Source: Coleophoma eucalyptorum
Taxonomy: Eukaryota; Ascomycota; Leotiomycetes; Helotiales; Dermateaceae
Reading direction: 5' to 3'
Assembly: GCA_026120035.1 (NCBI GenBank)
Contig: JALRME010000016.1
Location: 1-64,000, forward strand
Length of the DNA stretch: 64,000 nucleotides
The notes under the pieces were generated by a model that was not told where the DNA came from, did no database searches, and saw only the letters and a list, made by a program, of their open reading frames with translations. Shown piece by piece: positions 34,551 through 47,056 of this stretch. The position numbers were made by a program, and so were the translations under genes. Each line of letters starts with the position of its first letter. The first letter of the stretch is position 1.

Positions 34551-36740
34551 ATGAGCAATTCACATTCAGAAAACGAACGACCAATGGCCGTAGATACAAC
34601 ATCATCTCGCCAGCAACCAGGTCTGGCATGCGAACAGTGTAGATCACGGAAGTTGAGGTGTGACAGAGGGCAGCCTCAATGTGCAGCATGCAAGGATATC
34701 GGGATCCAATGCGTTTACACTGGTGTCCGGCAACCACGTGGCCCTAAAAAAGGACACATCAAAGTCCTACAATCTCGGCTTAGTATGCTTTCCTACAATG
34801 ATATTGGTATTTACAAGAATAATAGTGCTAATGATGTTTCCCAGCGGCCCTAGAGAAGACATTGAATGATCTCACCCAAAGCAGGACATCTATCTCAACG
34901 ACTCAAGTCCAGGACACTACACAGCTTGAAGAGCCATCAGAATGCACCGCTATCGGGTTACCAGAGGAATATATAGTGCGCGGAGATGAACCACTGATGC
35001 AGTCTTACGACGATGATTCTAATCAAAATGATAGTGCGCAGCCAAATCTAAGATCTGAGGCTCCGTCAGACTTCGAATTTATGGACTTCGGCATTAATCC
35101 GTCGTGCAACATATCAGCTGACAACATGGTCAATATTGATCACTTAGATGTTGTTGATGGCTTCCCTTACTCTTTCGATTTCAACATCGCCACCCCAGGT
35201 CTGGAAACCTTACCACCGTTAATCGGCTTGTCAGATAGATCGTCGATTTGCCCAGGTCACAGCACTAAGAGCTCGATTTCAAGCCAGCTGCGATCATTAC
35301 CACTGAAACCTGGCAGTCCATCCATGGTGCCACTCTCTGATTTGATACGCGCTGACTTGTACGTCATTTACTCTCCATACTGCCTCTACCCCCAACTGAC
35401 TAGGGGATGATAGAAACCATCTCTATTTCGACCGGGTTCACTTATTTATGCCGGTAATAAACCAACGCCGATATTTTACGCGAGCTGCTCGTTCTACTAC
35501 CGCAATAGATCCGTTCACATGCCTACAGCATGCCATGTGGACACTAGCTGTCTCAATCTCGAGCCAGTTTAGACACATCCAATCAACTCTATATTCCCAC
35601 ACACGTGCAATGCTCGAAACCCTTGAAAGAGATACATCAACTGAGGTCATTCCTATCGAATTTGCACAGACGTGGTTACTTCTCGTTATTTATGAGATCA
35701 CCCAAGTCGACTTTCAACGAGGATGGCTCAGTGCAGGTCGTTGCTTCAGATTGGTACAGTTAATGAGGCTGCATATGCTTGACGATTCACAGCCAGACAA
35801 ATACCATGCTAGCCTTTCTTGGGGAGAGATCGAAGAACGAAGAAGAACGTTTTGGATGGCATATTCTCTTGATCGATTCATCAATCTTTTAAACAAGCTT
35901 CCACTAATGTTGAACGAACAGGTAGTAAGTATCCAACATTCTTTTCAGTAAACGAATCCTAATACTGACAAATCAGATATTGACTCGCCTCCCTGCCCCA
36001 GAAGCGGCATTTCAGCGGGAGCAGCCAGTGCAGACTAAATTTTTATGGCAAATTACTGGCGAAAATGAAGAGTACTTCTCGCCTTTCACAGACTACATTA
36101 TTCTCGCTAGCATTAGCGGGCGTTGCCTTTCGCATCAACAGCAAGGCAGTGTTGAGAAGCTATACGGCAATAAAAGTGAAGAGTTCTGGCGACGACATCA
36201 ATGTTTAGTTAGCATCCTCTCCGCACGAGTCACGACTATATCAGCACAGTCCAGAGACGAAAGCGAGCCAGTCGAGCCGATGTCTCTATTCACTGATATG
36301 ATAGCGAACGCAACTGCTTTTTCTCTGTATATGAGCATCCAGTCAGTGGAGTGGGATCTTGACAGTACGCAAGACGCTGTGAGCGGGTATGAAAGGAGGA
36401 TTGATGTATCAGCAAATCAAATCATAGCACTCTCAACCAAACTGGCTGAATTCAGTTATTATAAGGTGAGAATATCCTTCAACTGAAGCGGTACGTGCGC
36501 TGTTATAGGTTTTTGGCTGATATTCATTTATAGGTGCACCCACTCACTCCAATTCCCCTGTTTCTTTGCGCTGAGTTCGCGAGAAGGTGGCCCTGTCCAA
36601 ACTCTGAACTTCAAGATTTGTTTCAGGTTATGTGTGATACGATCCGTATTCTCTGTCCTGTTAATAGACTGGCACAAATATGCCTGCTGAAGCTTGGGTC
36701 TGATGTGGAGGAAAGCCGTTTTAATTCTGCTCTTATTTGA
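34551..36740 (+). CDS. Zn2Cys6 transcription factor of the cluster
   Basis: Five exons (34551-34782, 34845-35358, 35414-35921, 35977-36465, 36534-36740) give 649 residues. The binuclear zinc cluster CEQCRSRKLRCDRGQPQC...C is at about residue 28, followed by GPKKGHI and a short coiled coil ALEKTLNDL joined across intron 1. An acidic, serine-rich linker leads to a fungal transcription-factor middle domain (YHRL-like start NHLYFDRVHLFMPV, then WGEIEERRRTFWMAYSLDR). It is a nuclear DNA-binding activator or repressor. Its central position among cluster genes makes it the likely pathway regulator. It is still intact, while several presumed targets are broken. Confidence 0.92.
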
Positions 36741-38383
<1,643 letters not shown>

Positions 38384-38933
38384 CTTGAACTCTTTTGTAG
38401 CTCATAGGCCAACGAATAATGATAGTGGGAGGGTTTGATGTAGGTAACAATGATTCTTCATTGCCTCTGGTGAATTGTTATATGATCGCAGCATAGACCA
38501 GGTGGTGTTTCTGATCAAATTTCTTAATTTGTTACATTCTCCGCCGGAGTAACTATTGATTTCATAGAATCTGCTTCCGCTCTAACTGATTTACCGGTCA
38601 GCCGGAGTTTATTCTGGCTGGTTCTCACAGTTTATAGAAGAGACCCAATGGGGATCACTATATACGTTTGATGTAAGTGGCCCCGTTCTATATGCACAGC
38701 TAGTCAAAATTTATATTAGCTCATTATTGGATCGCATGCACAAGGAGGCATAGTGTATTCTACTTTAGAAAGAACATGTTTATACGAATTGACTTCTATT
38801 CATCGGCCTTAACTCCAGCTGGGTTCAAAGCCTTCCCTTCGGCCTGGGTCTAGACTATTTGGAAACACGCTGAAAATCTCGTTCATACACTGTCGTTAGG
38901 AAACAACGATAGGAAACGTTTCCAAAAATCCAA
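38384..38933. promoter_or_regulatory. Former monooxygenase promoter with CTCCG motifs
   Basis: Non-coding. The perfect palindrome CTCCGCCGGAG lies at 38539-38549, and GCCGGAGTTT (AAACTCCGGC on the minus strand) at 38601-38610, 160-230 bases upstream of the dead monooxygenase. Both fit the shared cluster motif. Confidence 0.5.
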
Positions 38934-39767
38934 TCAGTAAAGGAAGTTACCCCATGTCTGCAAGTTGAGTGCACCAGTCTTCCGAGCCATCAGGTAGATA
39001 AGCTCCACCAATGCATTGATATCCTCCGTCTTGATTGGTACTCTATGATTACCTTGCCATTCAAGTAAAGTAGTGGAATTTGAATTACAGTATTCAGCTA
39101 GCAGAGCGCGATGAAGATTGAGATTGGGATCATTCAGGCCGTGCATATGTATGGTCGGTGTCTGAAGAACATGCTCATTCGAATTCTGAGGTATCCGTGG
39201 CGTGTAGTCCGAAGTTGACAGTTGTGCTGCGTCTACTAGGCCGCGCGGCATGGGAAGTTCAGCATTGAGCCATACCAATGGTCCCCTCCCAGCAAGTAGT
39301 ACGGCAAAGCGAAAATTTGGCCAGATGGGTTCATCTTGTCTCCACAGCTTGTGGGAAACTTGTTGTGCATATAATATGCTTGCCGCGAGTTTTGCACCCT
39401 GGCTAAAGCCTAACAATGCCACCCATTCACCCGACGCACCTTTCAGGTCGTCAGCACACATGGCTGTATTGATTGCAGTATAAACTTCCTCGATGATGTA
39501 TTGTGGACCTTGGCATCGATCTCCTGTGCTTGTACGCAGCCACGCTTTGAATGGGCCATAATTCTTGTACACTGACACTACATCTGAGCCAGGTTGTGCT
39601 GGAAAGGGTGCTTCCGCGTAGACAAGACGGAAGCAAGAGCTCAGAGCTCGCTCAATATTACGACATTGCCTGCGGAATATTCTTGCATTTGTGCCACCGC
39701 CGTGCAAACAGAGAATGCGTGGAAGGTGGGAAGTCGGATCGGTTGCTTGATCTGAGCTAATAAACAT
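38934..39767 (-). CDS. FSH1-type serine hydrolase
   Basis: A single exon of 277 residues from the ATG at 39767. Upstream in-frame codons read a hydrophobic stretch but sit outside the family's normal start. The alpha/beta-hydrolase landmarks are RILCLHGGGTNARIF, the nucleophile elbow LLGFSQGAKLAASIL, HMHGLNDPN carrying the acid, and GNHRVP with the catalytic histidine. FSH1-family hydrolases release or proofread polyketide chains in clusters (CitA/LovG-type). That role suits a non-reducing PKS cluster. The PKS here is only a remnant, so any present substrate is unclear. A copy of the shared promoter motif lies about 325 bases upstream. Confidence 0.9.
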   Translation of the reverse strand: MFISSDQATDPTSHLPRILCLHGGGTNARIFRRQCRNIERALSSCFRLVYAEAPFPAQPGSDVVSVYKNYGPFKAWLRTSTGDRCQGPQYIIEEVYTAINTAMCADDLKGASGEWVALLGFSQGAKLAASILYAQQVSHKLWRQDEPIWPNFRFAVLLAGRGPLVWLNAELPMPRGLVDAAQLSTSDYTPRIPQNSNEHVLQTPTIHMHGLNDPNLNLHRALLAEYCNSNSTTLLEWQGNHRVPIKTEDINALVELIYLMARKTGALNLQTWGNFLY

Positions 39768-40267
39768 TTTGATAGCGCAGCAGTGAAATCGTAAAGGAAA
39801 GACGATTATTGATACCAGCGGTAAAACAATACTACCACCTTTGTCGGGAATATGGATTGTAAGACAAGCATATATAGCATATATTACAAGACGCCTGAGT
39901 ATAAAAAGACAATGAAAGTCGAACCTGGCCTGGCGATACAACTCTGATCTCGGTGCCGATTATGCGCCGAAAACCTTCATTAAAGTCATCGCTGACCTAA
40001 GGATCTCTACGTGGACTTACATGGATGCATGATGACGATTTTTTGGCTGCTTACAGGATCGATAGGGCTGTTGTATTCGTGAAATATCGGCCGGAGTTTC
40101 TGTTGTGTTCTTGAGATTTGCAGGCGATTTTCTCACAACGGAAATTCATGATGCGGTGAATATGGTCAGATATTCAGCCCACCAGCAAGAGCACGAAAAA
40201 CTTCGGACATATCTAGCACGATAATGCGAGAACGGCTCAGTGCCATCTAATCGTTGAGGAAGGGTTC
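39768..40267. promoter_or_regulatory. Upstream region of the serine hydrolase
   Basis: Non-coding. GCCGGAGTTT at 40090-40099 (AAACTCCGGC on the minus strand, the gene's strand) matches the shared cluster motif. No other feature is seen. Confidence 0.45.
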
Positions 40268-40500
40268 ATTATTCTGCAGCCGCTAAGAAATGCCTATTTA
40301 CTGCTCGGCCACGGACGACAGGTTATTTACAGTCCAGCTGCTCAAGAAAGGTTATTTACTACTCGCCTGCCGAAGAAACTCTATTTACAAGTCAGCCGTT
40401 GGAAAAAATTCTACTGTTCAGCCCTTCATGAAATTTTATTTACTGTTCAGCCACAAAAAGGTTATTTACTATTCAGCTGTGAAGAAAGGTTATTTAGCTG
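40268..40500. repeat. Degenerate minisatellite, unit about 29 bp
   Basis: Seven to eight imperfect head-to-tail copies of a unit resembling TATTTACTGTTCAGCC followed by an A/G-rich GAAGAAAGGT-type end. Most units are 28-30 bp and two are shortened. It overlaps a 113-codon frame (40290-40631) that is a by-product of the repeat, not a gene. Confidence 0.75.
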
Positions 40501-40877
40501 AGTATGTAACCTGCTGCCGATTCCACATAAGGTATGATGATGTCAATTACGGTGGTGGAGAAGGAAAAGAAATGCAAATCTGTTTCCGGGATATGGGTTG
40601 TTATAATAGGCAGGGCTTCGGGTCACAGTAAGGTCGTGGAGATCGGCGTAAGGTTGAAAACATGGCTGTTCGATTCGGTGATGACGAGGCACATCAGTTG
40701 ACAACTACCAATGATGATTGCTAATTATGACTATGGTAGAGTTTCCGGTTGTAGTTAATTTGAAGGAGACATGTGTAAGGTCTTTCCTCGTAACTTGACC
40801 CCTTAAAATAGTGTTGGACATCTATCCATCTTCAACCTAGGATTACCCAGATTTGTATTCTATCAAACAGCAGGCAG
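40501..40877. other. Intergenic region
   Basis: Non-coding; the promoter of a former MFS gene may lie here. Nothing specific is seen. Confidence 0.45.
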
Positions 40878-41087
40878 ATGTCGGACAAGAGTTTCAAGCC
40901 AGCGATCAGCTCGCATGGAGCCCATGAGCTTGAAGATAATGCTACATTGGTGGCGGAATCACCATCAGCTGAAGCTCCCACAAGAGAAACAGGGCAACTA
41001 AGCCCACCACCGGATGGTGGCATTACAGCATGGCTCCAAGTCCTCAGATGTTTCATGTTATATTTCAACACATGGTGGGTTCTATGA
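40878..41087 (+). pseudogene. N-terminal stub of an MCT-type MFS transporter
   Basis: The frame starts MSDKSFKPAISSH and runs through the acidic cytosolic tail to SPPPDGGITAWLQVL and the start of helix 1 (FMLYFNTW), exactly as in fungal monocarboxylate-type MFS carriers. Nothing after the first helix is recognisable; a stop or a GT donor follows directly. The remaining eleven helices are missing. It is a truncated relic and not a duplicate of the intact transporter at 14943-16387 in its visible residues. Confidence 0.7.
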
Positions 41088-41849
41088 TGAATAAGAACAA
41101 CTTTGTCAATGTTATACTGTAGTACTAATCATTATTTTTGCCGATATTATCATTTCTCCCAGCTCATTTGAATGTCGTGGTAATCTCATCCAGGATTATG
41201 TAATTAAAAGTCTTACTAGAACCATAGAGCAAAAATTAGGGGTTGAGGCAATGACTCCCTATGGTTTTCCCCAATAGAGCCTGAAAATGCAATAAGCATC
41301 GCTAAATATATTTTGAATGGCGTGCCTGATGTTGTGCGTGTCTGCATTGAAATGTCCGACACAAAATCCTCCCCTCTTCTTTATCTAGGTAGGCAGTTCC
41401 TTTTGGTTGCATTCAAGTATGTCGACTGAGCTCGCTTTATTTTAGTAAGGTATATATTATCGCGTAAGCAGAGAATCCCACCACTTTGAGTACGGACTTC
41501 CCGATCCCCATAATCGGATATACCCACTCTCGCCAGTTTAGAATACTCGAATCATCGATGACTATAAGATAAGCCACAAATTGCCGTCCATACACCTCCA
41601 TGATACGGAGGCGGCCGCAAACGTCACTTATCTTAAATGGGGTATCCGGAGGTTGCCGCGGCTCAAACTTGCAACTGATTGGTGCTACTGTCAATTTCAA
41701 TGTTGCCAACATTGTGATCGCTCAGCTACCGTCAGTATCTTGGACTAAAGTTTATTGTTACCACCTTAACTAAAGAGCCTTTCGATACCTCTTCTCACTC
41801 GCTTTCGCTTCTCTCTAGACCTGTTTTAAGAGCATAGAATCGTCTCAAA
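41088..41849. other. Intergenic region with a weak ORF
   Basis: A 91-codon minus-strand frame starting with ATG (41712-41437) has no recognised domain, though its composition is protein-like; I do not call it a gene. The rest is AT-rich and includes the upstream region of the AsaB-like gene. Confidence 0.35.
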
Positions 41850-42926
41850 ATGACTACTGCCACGATGAACTTCTCTATCCCCTGCGATGTCTTGGGGAAA
41901 GATCCAACAGTATTTCTCCGACCAGATGTTGGCCCAAAATGGCCCCAAGAAGCACGCAAAGTTATGTTGCACGATTTGAAACCGGAGCTCGAAAATCCAG
42001 AGACAGCACGATCTCCGCTAGAACAACTCGATACTCGAGGTTTTGCAGTAGTAAAGAGCAAGAGCGAGGCGATGGGCCCGCTTGCTCGACAGAAAGAATG
42101 GAATGAGGCGTTTCTTCAAGTAGGTTGCATACCCGTCCCATATCTGATCTCATACTATCAAAAGCAATGCTCACAGACCTTCGTTGATAGGAAATAAAAG
42201 AGTGAGGCAACTCAATACCCTGAAATCAATTGTATTCAACTCAAGTACATGCTTATCCGTCTAATTGTACTACAGAATGGTAAAGGCTCAACTTGGCGCC
42301 AGCGAAGTCGTCATCTGGAATTCAGTGACTCGTTCATCGGAGCCGAAAGTCAATACACCCTATGACGGAAAACCTTTTGCACAAGACAAGCCGATTGAGG
42401 GTTTGCAATTCCCCGACTTGGTTCGGCCCACAGCATCCGGTGCTCACGTCGACCAGGATGCACTAGGCTCACGACGTATCTGTAAGCTCGCCCTAGGAGA
42501 AAATGTCTTCGAGAAATATTCTCGTGTGCAGCAGATCAATGCCTGGGTGCCGCTGAAGGGGCCTGTAACTGCTTTTCCGCTCGCGGTATGCGATGGCACC
42601 ACCTTCACCAAGGAGCGTACAGGATACGCTTACGGAATATTCGCGTCCAGAATCAATGTATTTTATGGAGGTGAGCTTTAGCATACGAGAAAATTACTAC
42701 ATGTACTTTGATGACTAAATCATGTCTGGGTACAGAGGAACAAAAATGGTATTACATCAAGCAGCAGCAGCCGGATGAATATCTATTGCTAAAGATCTAC
42801 GACTCGAATACACTTCCCGGCCATGCCGAATACACCCCCCATACAGGTGTTGATGACCTTCATGGCGCTGATGGACCAGAGACAGCTAGAGAAAGCATTG
42901 AAGTCCGATTGGTAGCTTGTTATTAA
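41850..42926 (+). CDS. AsaB/CmcJ-like hydroxylase/desaturase family protein
   Basis: The family blocks appear in order: VMLHDLKPELENPE, LDTRGFAVVKSKSE, QYPEI, GASEVVIWNSVTRSSE, the signature GAHVDQDALGSRR, QQINAWVPLKGPV, FPLAVCDG, WYYIKQQQPDEYLLLKIYDS, and the end RESIEVR. The family is annotated as putative 2OG/Fe(II)-like hydroxylases or desaturases in fungal metabolite clusters (AsaB of aspergillic acid). The best splice model is 41850-42119, 42207-42244, 42276-42670 and 42736-42926, giving 297 residues. It requires a 38-nt exon and an unusually short 31-nt intron, so the region around 42120-42275 is either complex or damaged. The frame is otherwise open. Confidence 0.7.
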
Positions 42927-43415
42927 ACTGAGGGTTGGGGTAATTGTCGTGAATAAGGAGGTAGTAATGAATTTGTAGCTTTCGCACAATTTGAAGGTCC
43001 AAAGGCACTCGTTCGCGACTTAAGTCTATGAAAAATTGCTCGTCTAATGTCTTGAATTTGCAAGAAGTTTCACAAGGCCCAGTAGTGCTGGACACTTTTG
43101 AGAGCTGTGAGATCACTTGACTATATTATCACCTGACTACACAACTTTCACGTGCTTGACATGGCCGCAAAGGCGGCGCGAGATGGCTGGTATAGTATTT
43201 GTAAATAGCCCCAAGGCTCCCCCTTCACCATCTTTTTACCCGCTTCTTAGATTTTTCTTCAATATCAATTAATTGCCTCTACAACCCACCCAATCTTAGC
43301 GATAATTCCAGATCCCCCAGTCTGCTTATTCCTACTCCTCTAAGGCACATAAGACTGTATCTTGTCTCTAAGTCTACAGTCGACTGCTAAAGTGAATTGC
43401 GATCCCTCAATAGCC
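42927..43415. other. Intergenic region upstream of the HET gene
   Basis: Non-coding, with a CT-rich stretch (43240-43350) typical of fungal core promoters before the HET-domain start codon. Nothing else is seen. Confidence 0.45.
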
Positions 43416-45251
43416 ATGGACACACCAGACAATACACACAATCTTTATATTGATCTTCCACTGAATGGTCATAGAAGAGAGGTTAGGGTTTTAGTTCTTG
43501 CTCAGGGTAATGAAGCAAATATAGTGGAATGTTCTATGAAGATTATAGCGCTTGATGACGAAACCACCGATTTCAATGCGCTCTCATACGTCTGGGGCGA
43601 CGCGAATGACACGACAACGATTATCGTGAATCAGGTCCCTGTCACAATCACAAAAAGTTTAGCAAAATGTCTACAGAGCCTAAGGAACTTTACAACATCT
43701 CATCTACAAATGCTCGGCCAACCCCCCTTGACGATATGGGTTGATGCAGTCTGTATAAACCAAAAGGATCTGCTAGAGAGGAGTCAACAAGTTCAGATAA
43801 TGGGCAGTATCTATTCAAGTGCCAAGAATGTGGTCATTTGGCTCGGCGAAGGAACTGAATATACAGACTTCGCGCTTGACACAATGAACTCAGCAAAATT
43901 CCGGGAACAGCTCAACGGCCGAGCTTTCTCTGAGAGACAGCCATTTGACGAGGAAATTATGGTGGATGTTGTGTTTAAGCATATTTTATGCAAGAGAAAA
44001 TGGTGGCAACGTTTATGGGTAAGACAAGAGTTTATTCTTGCAAGAGAGGAGCCAATTTTCTGCTGTGGGTGCAAGATCATTCCTTGGAATCACCTGCTCA
44101 GTTGTTTTCTGTCATTTCCAAGATCTTGGAATTACCCTATTATCGAGTACAAGTGGGAGGACTACAGAAAGCAGATTGCCGGTTCCGTTGATGCAAGTGA
44201 CGGTGACACCGGCATCCATCCTATCGCATTGCATCGTCTCCGGGAGTCTTTTTGTCAGACAGGAGCGTTACCATTCTGTGATATTATCCGGTATCTTCTT
44301 CGCAGCTCAGCAGCAACAAATCCTCGGGACTTTGTCTACGGCTTGCTGGGCTTGCTTACCCAGCAAGACCGAGAGCAAATAACCCTCGACTATGAGTTGG
44401 AACCTATGAAAGTCTATCAACAGGTAGCCTACCTATTATGGAAACAGCATACAGAGCAAACATTATCAGAGCTATTACCGATACTCAACTTCCATGCTAT
44501 CGAGAACGGGTTTCCATCATGGGTACCTGATTTTGCATCGCAGCCCATTCGGGGCTGGCGAGATCACAGGACAATTCAGGCTGGAAAACCATGGCGGAAG
44601 CAAAACATGAATTTTTTCAAGCTTGACCATAGCGTACTGGTGCTTCGAGGAATAATATTCGATGTTGTTGACAACGTGATAATCACGCCTAAAAGTTTCA
44701 GGGACATTGAAGAAATAACTCCATTCCTAAAAGACATTGAGAGAGTATTATCAAACGCGGTAAACCGCGAAATACCTCAGCACCACCCATTAAAAGCATT
44801 GAATGGATTAAAATATGAAGAGAGCATAGTGCAGGCTCTTACAAAGAGTACAGTTGAGACCGGGGAGCTGTTCCCAGGCATAGACGACGAGGAAGTGTGG
44901 GCTAGTCTAATGGGTCGGGGAATGATATCTCCCGAATCGGCTATGCTACTTGGAGATAGTCAAAAGGGTCATATCTTTGCTCGCCTTTCAACCATGCTCA
45001 CAGGCAAATTGTTAAGTCGTAAGGTCCTAACTTCAGAAACAGGTTTTATTGGTATTGGTGTGTCTGAAATAGAAGTAGGGGACATTATAACCTTCATCTT
45101 TGGAAGCAAAGCCCCATTAATTATGCGCTACTCCATGGGTGCCTATAGAATAGTGGGCTCAGCATATATTTCTGGACTAATGGAGCCAGACTTGCTGGAT
45201 TATCATTATGGGAAGGGAGCATTAACAGAGTTTTCTTTCAATATTCGTTAA
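43416..45251 (+). CDS. Heterokaryon incompatibility (HET) domain protein
   Basis: A single exon of 611 residues from the first ATG. The HET domain occupies about residues 40-200 with its three hallmark blocks: FNALSYVWGD, LTIWVDAVCINQKDLLERSQQV, and a region around KRKWWQRLWVRQEF. In the C-terminal half, NPRDFVYGLLGL and FPSWVPDF are the usual companions of this domain. HET proteins trigger cell death on fusion of genetically different hyphae or after pathogen recognition; the partner is unknown. The composition is AT-rich like its neighbours, with no lesion. Confidence 0.93.
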   Translation: MDTPDNTHNLYIDLPLNGHRREVRVLVLAQGNEANIVECSMKIIALDDETTDFNALSYVWGDANDTTTIIVNQVPVTITKSLAKCLQSLRNFTTSHLQMLGQPPLTIWVDAVCINQKDLLERSQQVQIMGSIYSSAKNVVIWLGEGTEYTDFALDTMNSAKFREQLNGRAFSERQPFDEEIMVDVVFKHILCKRKWWQRLWVRQEFILAREEPIFCCGCKIIPWNHLLSCFLSFPRSWNYPIIEYKWEDYRKQIAGSVDASDGDTGIHPIALHRLRESFCQTGALPFCDIIRYLLRSSAATNPRDFVYGLLGLLTQQDREQITLDYELEPMKVYQQVAYLLWKQHTEQTLSELLPILNFHAIENGFPSWVPDFASQPIRGWRDHRTIQAGKPWRKQNMNFFKLDHSVLVLRGIIFDVVDNVIITPKSFRDIEEITPFLKDIERVLSNAVNREIPQHHPLKALNGLKYEESIVQALTKSTVETGELFPGIDDEEVWASLMGRGMISPESAMLLGDSQKGHIFARLSTMLTGKLLSRKVLTSETGFIGIGVSEIEVGDIITFIFGSKAPLIMRYSMGAYRIVGSAYISGLMEPDLLDYHYGKGALTEFSFNIR

Positions 45252-45506
45252 CATTAATATTATTAGTGCCAATTCGGCTTCATCCTATGAATGAAATAAG
45301 GACCTCCTTTTGGTCACTGAGCAACATTCCTTGGAAGCGTTTATGATAACCATCATTTACGTTTGCTTCATAACACCACTGGAGCAGCTATCAGTCAAGA
45401 TTTCAAATAGAAATGACCTTCATACACAAGTACACGAAAAGTAAGTTCAAAGCAGATTCTATGTCTAGTTAAATTTGTGGTCGACTATTTTATGTATTAC
45501 TTGTTG

Positions 45507-46499
45507 CTAGTGTTGTTCGCTTAACCCTACCAATTCCAAGGATTTCTCCCATAATTGTCCTTCTTTCTCAGTATCATAAGCCCAAGGGCCATATCCAAAA
45601 CCAAAAGGCCCATTGCTTTCCATCCATGGTGTCGATATCTGACACTCCTCTACATATTTCCCTCCCTGACCATTCAAAGACTTCGCCGTAGCAGCCCAAA
45701 CAGAAGTTGCAGCACCTTGCTCGGGATTTTTGAATATCTTAGTAAAAGCCTCCGTAAAGTATCTAATCTGGTCCTCTGACAGATGCTGATCTATGCCACT
45801 TTGGACGGCCCCAGGATGAACGGCCCAAGCATGGAGGCCACTTGCGCCATAACGGCGGTCAATCTCGTTGGCTGTCCACAAGTTGGCGGTTTTACTCTGC
45901 CCATACGCAATGCCAGCATCATAGGCACCGGCCAAATTGATGTTGTCGAAATTCACTTCTGCGAAGCGGTGAGCTACGGAAGTTAGGAATATTGCGCGAG
46001 AGTTGAATTTCGGAGTTGATGATGCAAGGAGAGCCGACTTTAGGAGGTTGAATAAGAGGAAGTGGGCGAGGTGGTTGGTGCCGAATTGAGTCTCAAAACC
46101 GTCAACGGTACGGCCTTCTGGACATGACATAACCCCAGCATTGGCAATGAAAATATTGACAGTTTTGCAACTTGACAGAAGGGTGTTGGCACAAATGCGG
46201 ACACTCTCTAGAGACTCAAGATCGAGCTTTAAAAGATGTACTCGATCAGAACCCACCAAGTCTCCAAGGGCGATCTTTCCTTTCTCAAGATTACGAACAG
46301 TTAAGTAAAGAGTTGCTCCAGTTTGGAAGAGAGCCCGGGCGGTTTCGATGCCGATACCAGATGAGCAGCCAGTGATAAGAACGACTTTTCCTGCCCATTT
46401 CCCTTCAAGTTGTTCATCTTGAATGATTTGAAGAGCAGTCGGTCGAGCATCGCCAGGCCCATTTGGAGTTTGGTGGGCAGCGATATACTTTGTGGCCAT
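45507..46499 (-). CDS. Short-chain dehydrogenase/reductase
   Basis: A single exon of 330 residues. Cofactor motif TGCSSGIG is near residue 43, with NAG at IFIANAGVM, catalytic serine in FLTSVAH, YGQSKTAN with the Tyr-x-x-x-Lys pair, and HPGAVQSGI after it. The layout resembles retinol-dehydrogenase/WW-oxidoreductase-like fungal SDRs, which reduce aldehydes or ketones with NADP(H). The ending GPWAYDTEKEGQLWEKSLEL is typical of fungal members. It has no close functional neighbour and could act in detoxification or metabolite tailoring. Confidence 0.92.
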   Translation of the reverse strand: MATKYIAAHQTPNGPGDARPTALQIIQDEQLEGKWAGKVVLITGCSSGIGIETARALFQTGATLYLTVRNLEKGKIALGDLVGSDRVHLLKLDLESLESVRICANTLLSSCKTVNIFIANAGVMSCPEGRTVDGFETQFGTNHLAHFLLFNLLKSALLASSTPKFNSRAIFLTSVAHRFAEVNFDNINLAGAYDAGIAYGQSKTANLWTANEIDRRYGASGLHAWAVHPGAVQSGIDQHLSEDQIRYFTEAFTKIFKNPEQGAATSVWAATAKSLNGQGGKYVEECQISTPWMESNGPFGFGYGPWAYDTEKEGQLWEKSLELVGLSEQH

Positions 46500-47056
46500 T
46501 TTGAGTGAGATATCGATTGCTTAGACTATGGTTGAATTTTTGGATTTAAGATGATATAACTGATTATCCAGATCTTTCTTGGGGCAAGACCAGAGGTTAT
46601 ATAGCCAGAGACATCCAGCGCGGGTTTAGAACTTTCCGTCCTTGCTCGAAAGCAAAGCTGCCAATGAAGCTGCGGGTGTAAGCAAGCTGCATCTAGTTCT
46701 ATTTATCATGGGTTAATATTATTCAGTCCCTACTCTAAAGCTATACTGAGCTACAAAGCCCACGTCACTTTTCCTCCCTATCGCCGAAGGCGTTAACTAA
46801 AGGTAGAGACGGCATGAATGGACCAAAATTACCCGATGACGGAGAAATGGGCTGGCAACCAAAGCAGCCAATCAGGATAGACTTGTAAGCAGGTCGCATT
46901 TACGTGACGATCCACCGCCTCCGTTTAACTCCGAAGCCCAATTTCGAACCGAGCGACGTAAGAGAAGAAGACTTCGGTTCTCATCTCGAATTCTCATCAG
47001 CTTCAAGCAAGTGTCAGCAGACTGCATAGTATTCCACCTTTGTCGTGGGGAATGTC
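46500..47056. promoter_or_regulatory. Divergent promoter, SDR and bZIP genes
   Basis: Non-coding, between two divergent genes. It contains AACTCCGAAG at about 46927, a partial match to the motif of the cluster further left and probably chance. Nothing else is recognised. Confidence 0.4.

Noticed and set aside
40268..40500. CRISPR-like array
   Set aside because: The units are contiguous without spacers of constant length and the genome is eukaryotic; it is a minisatellite.
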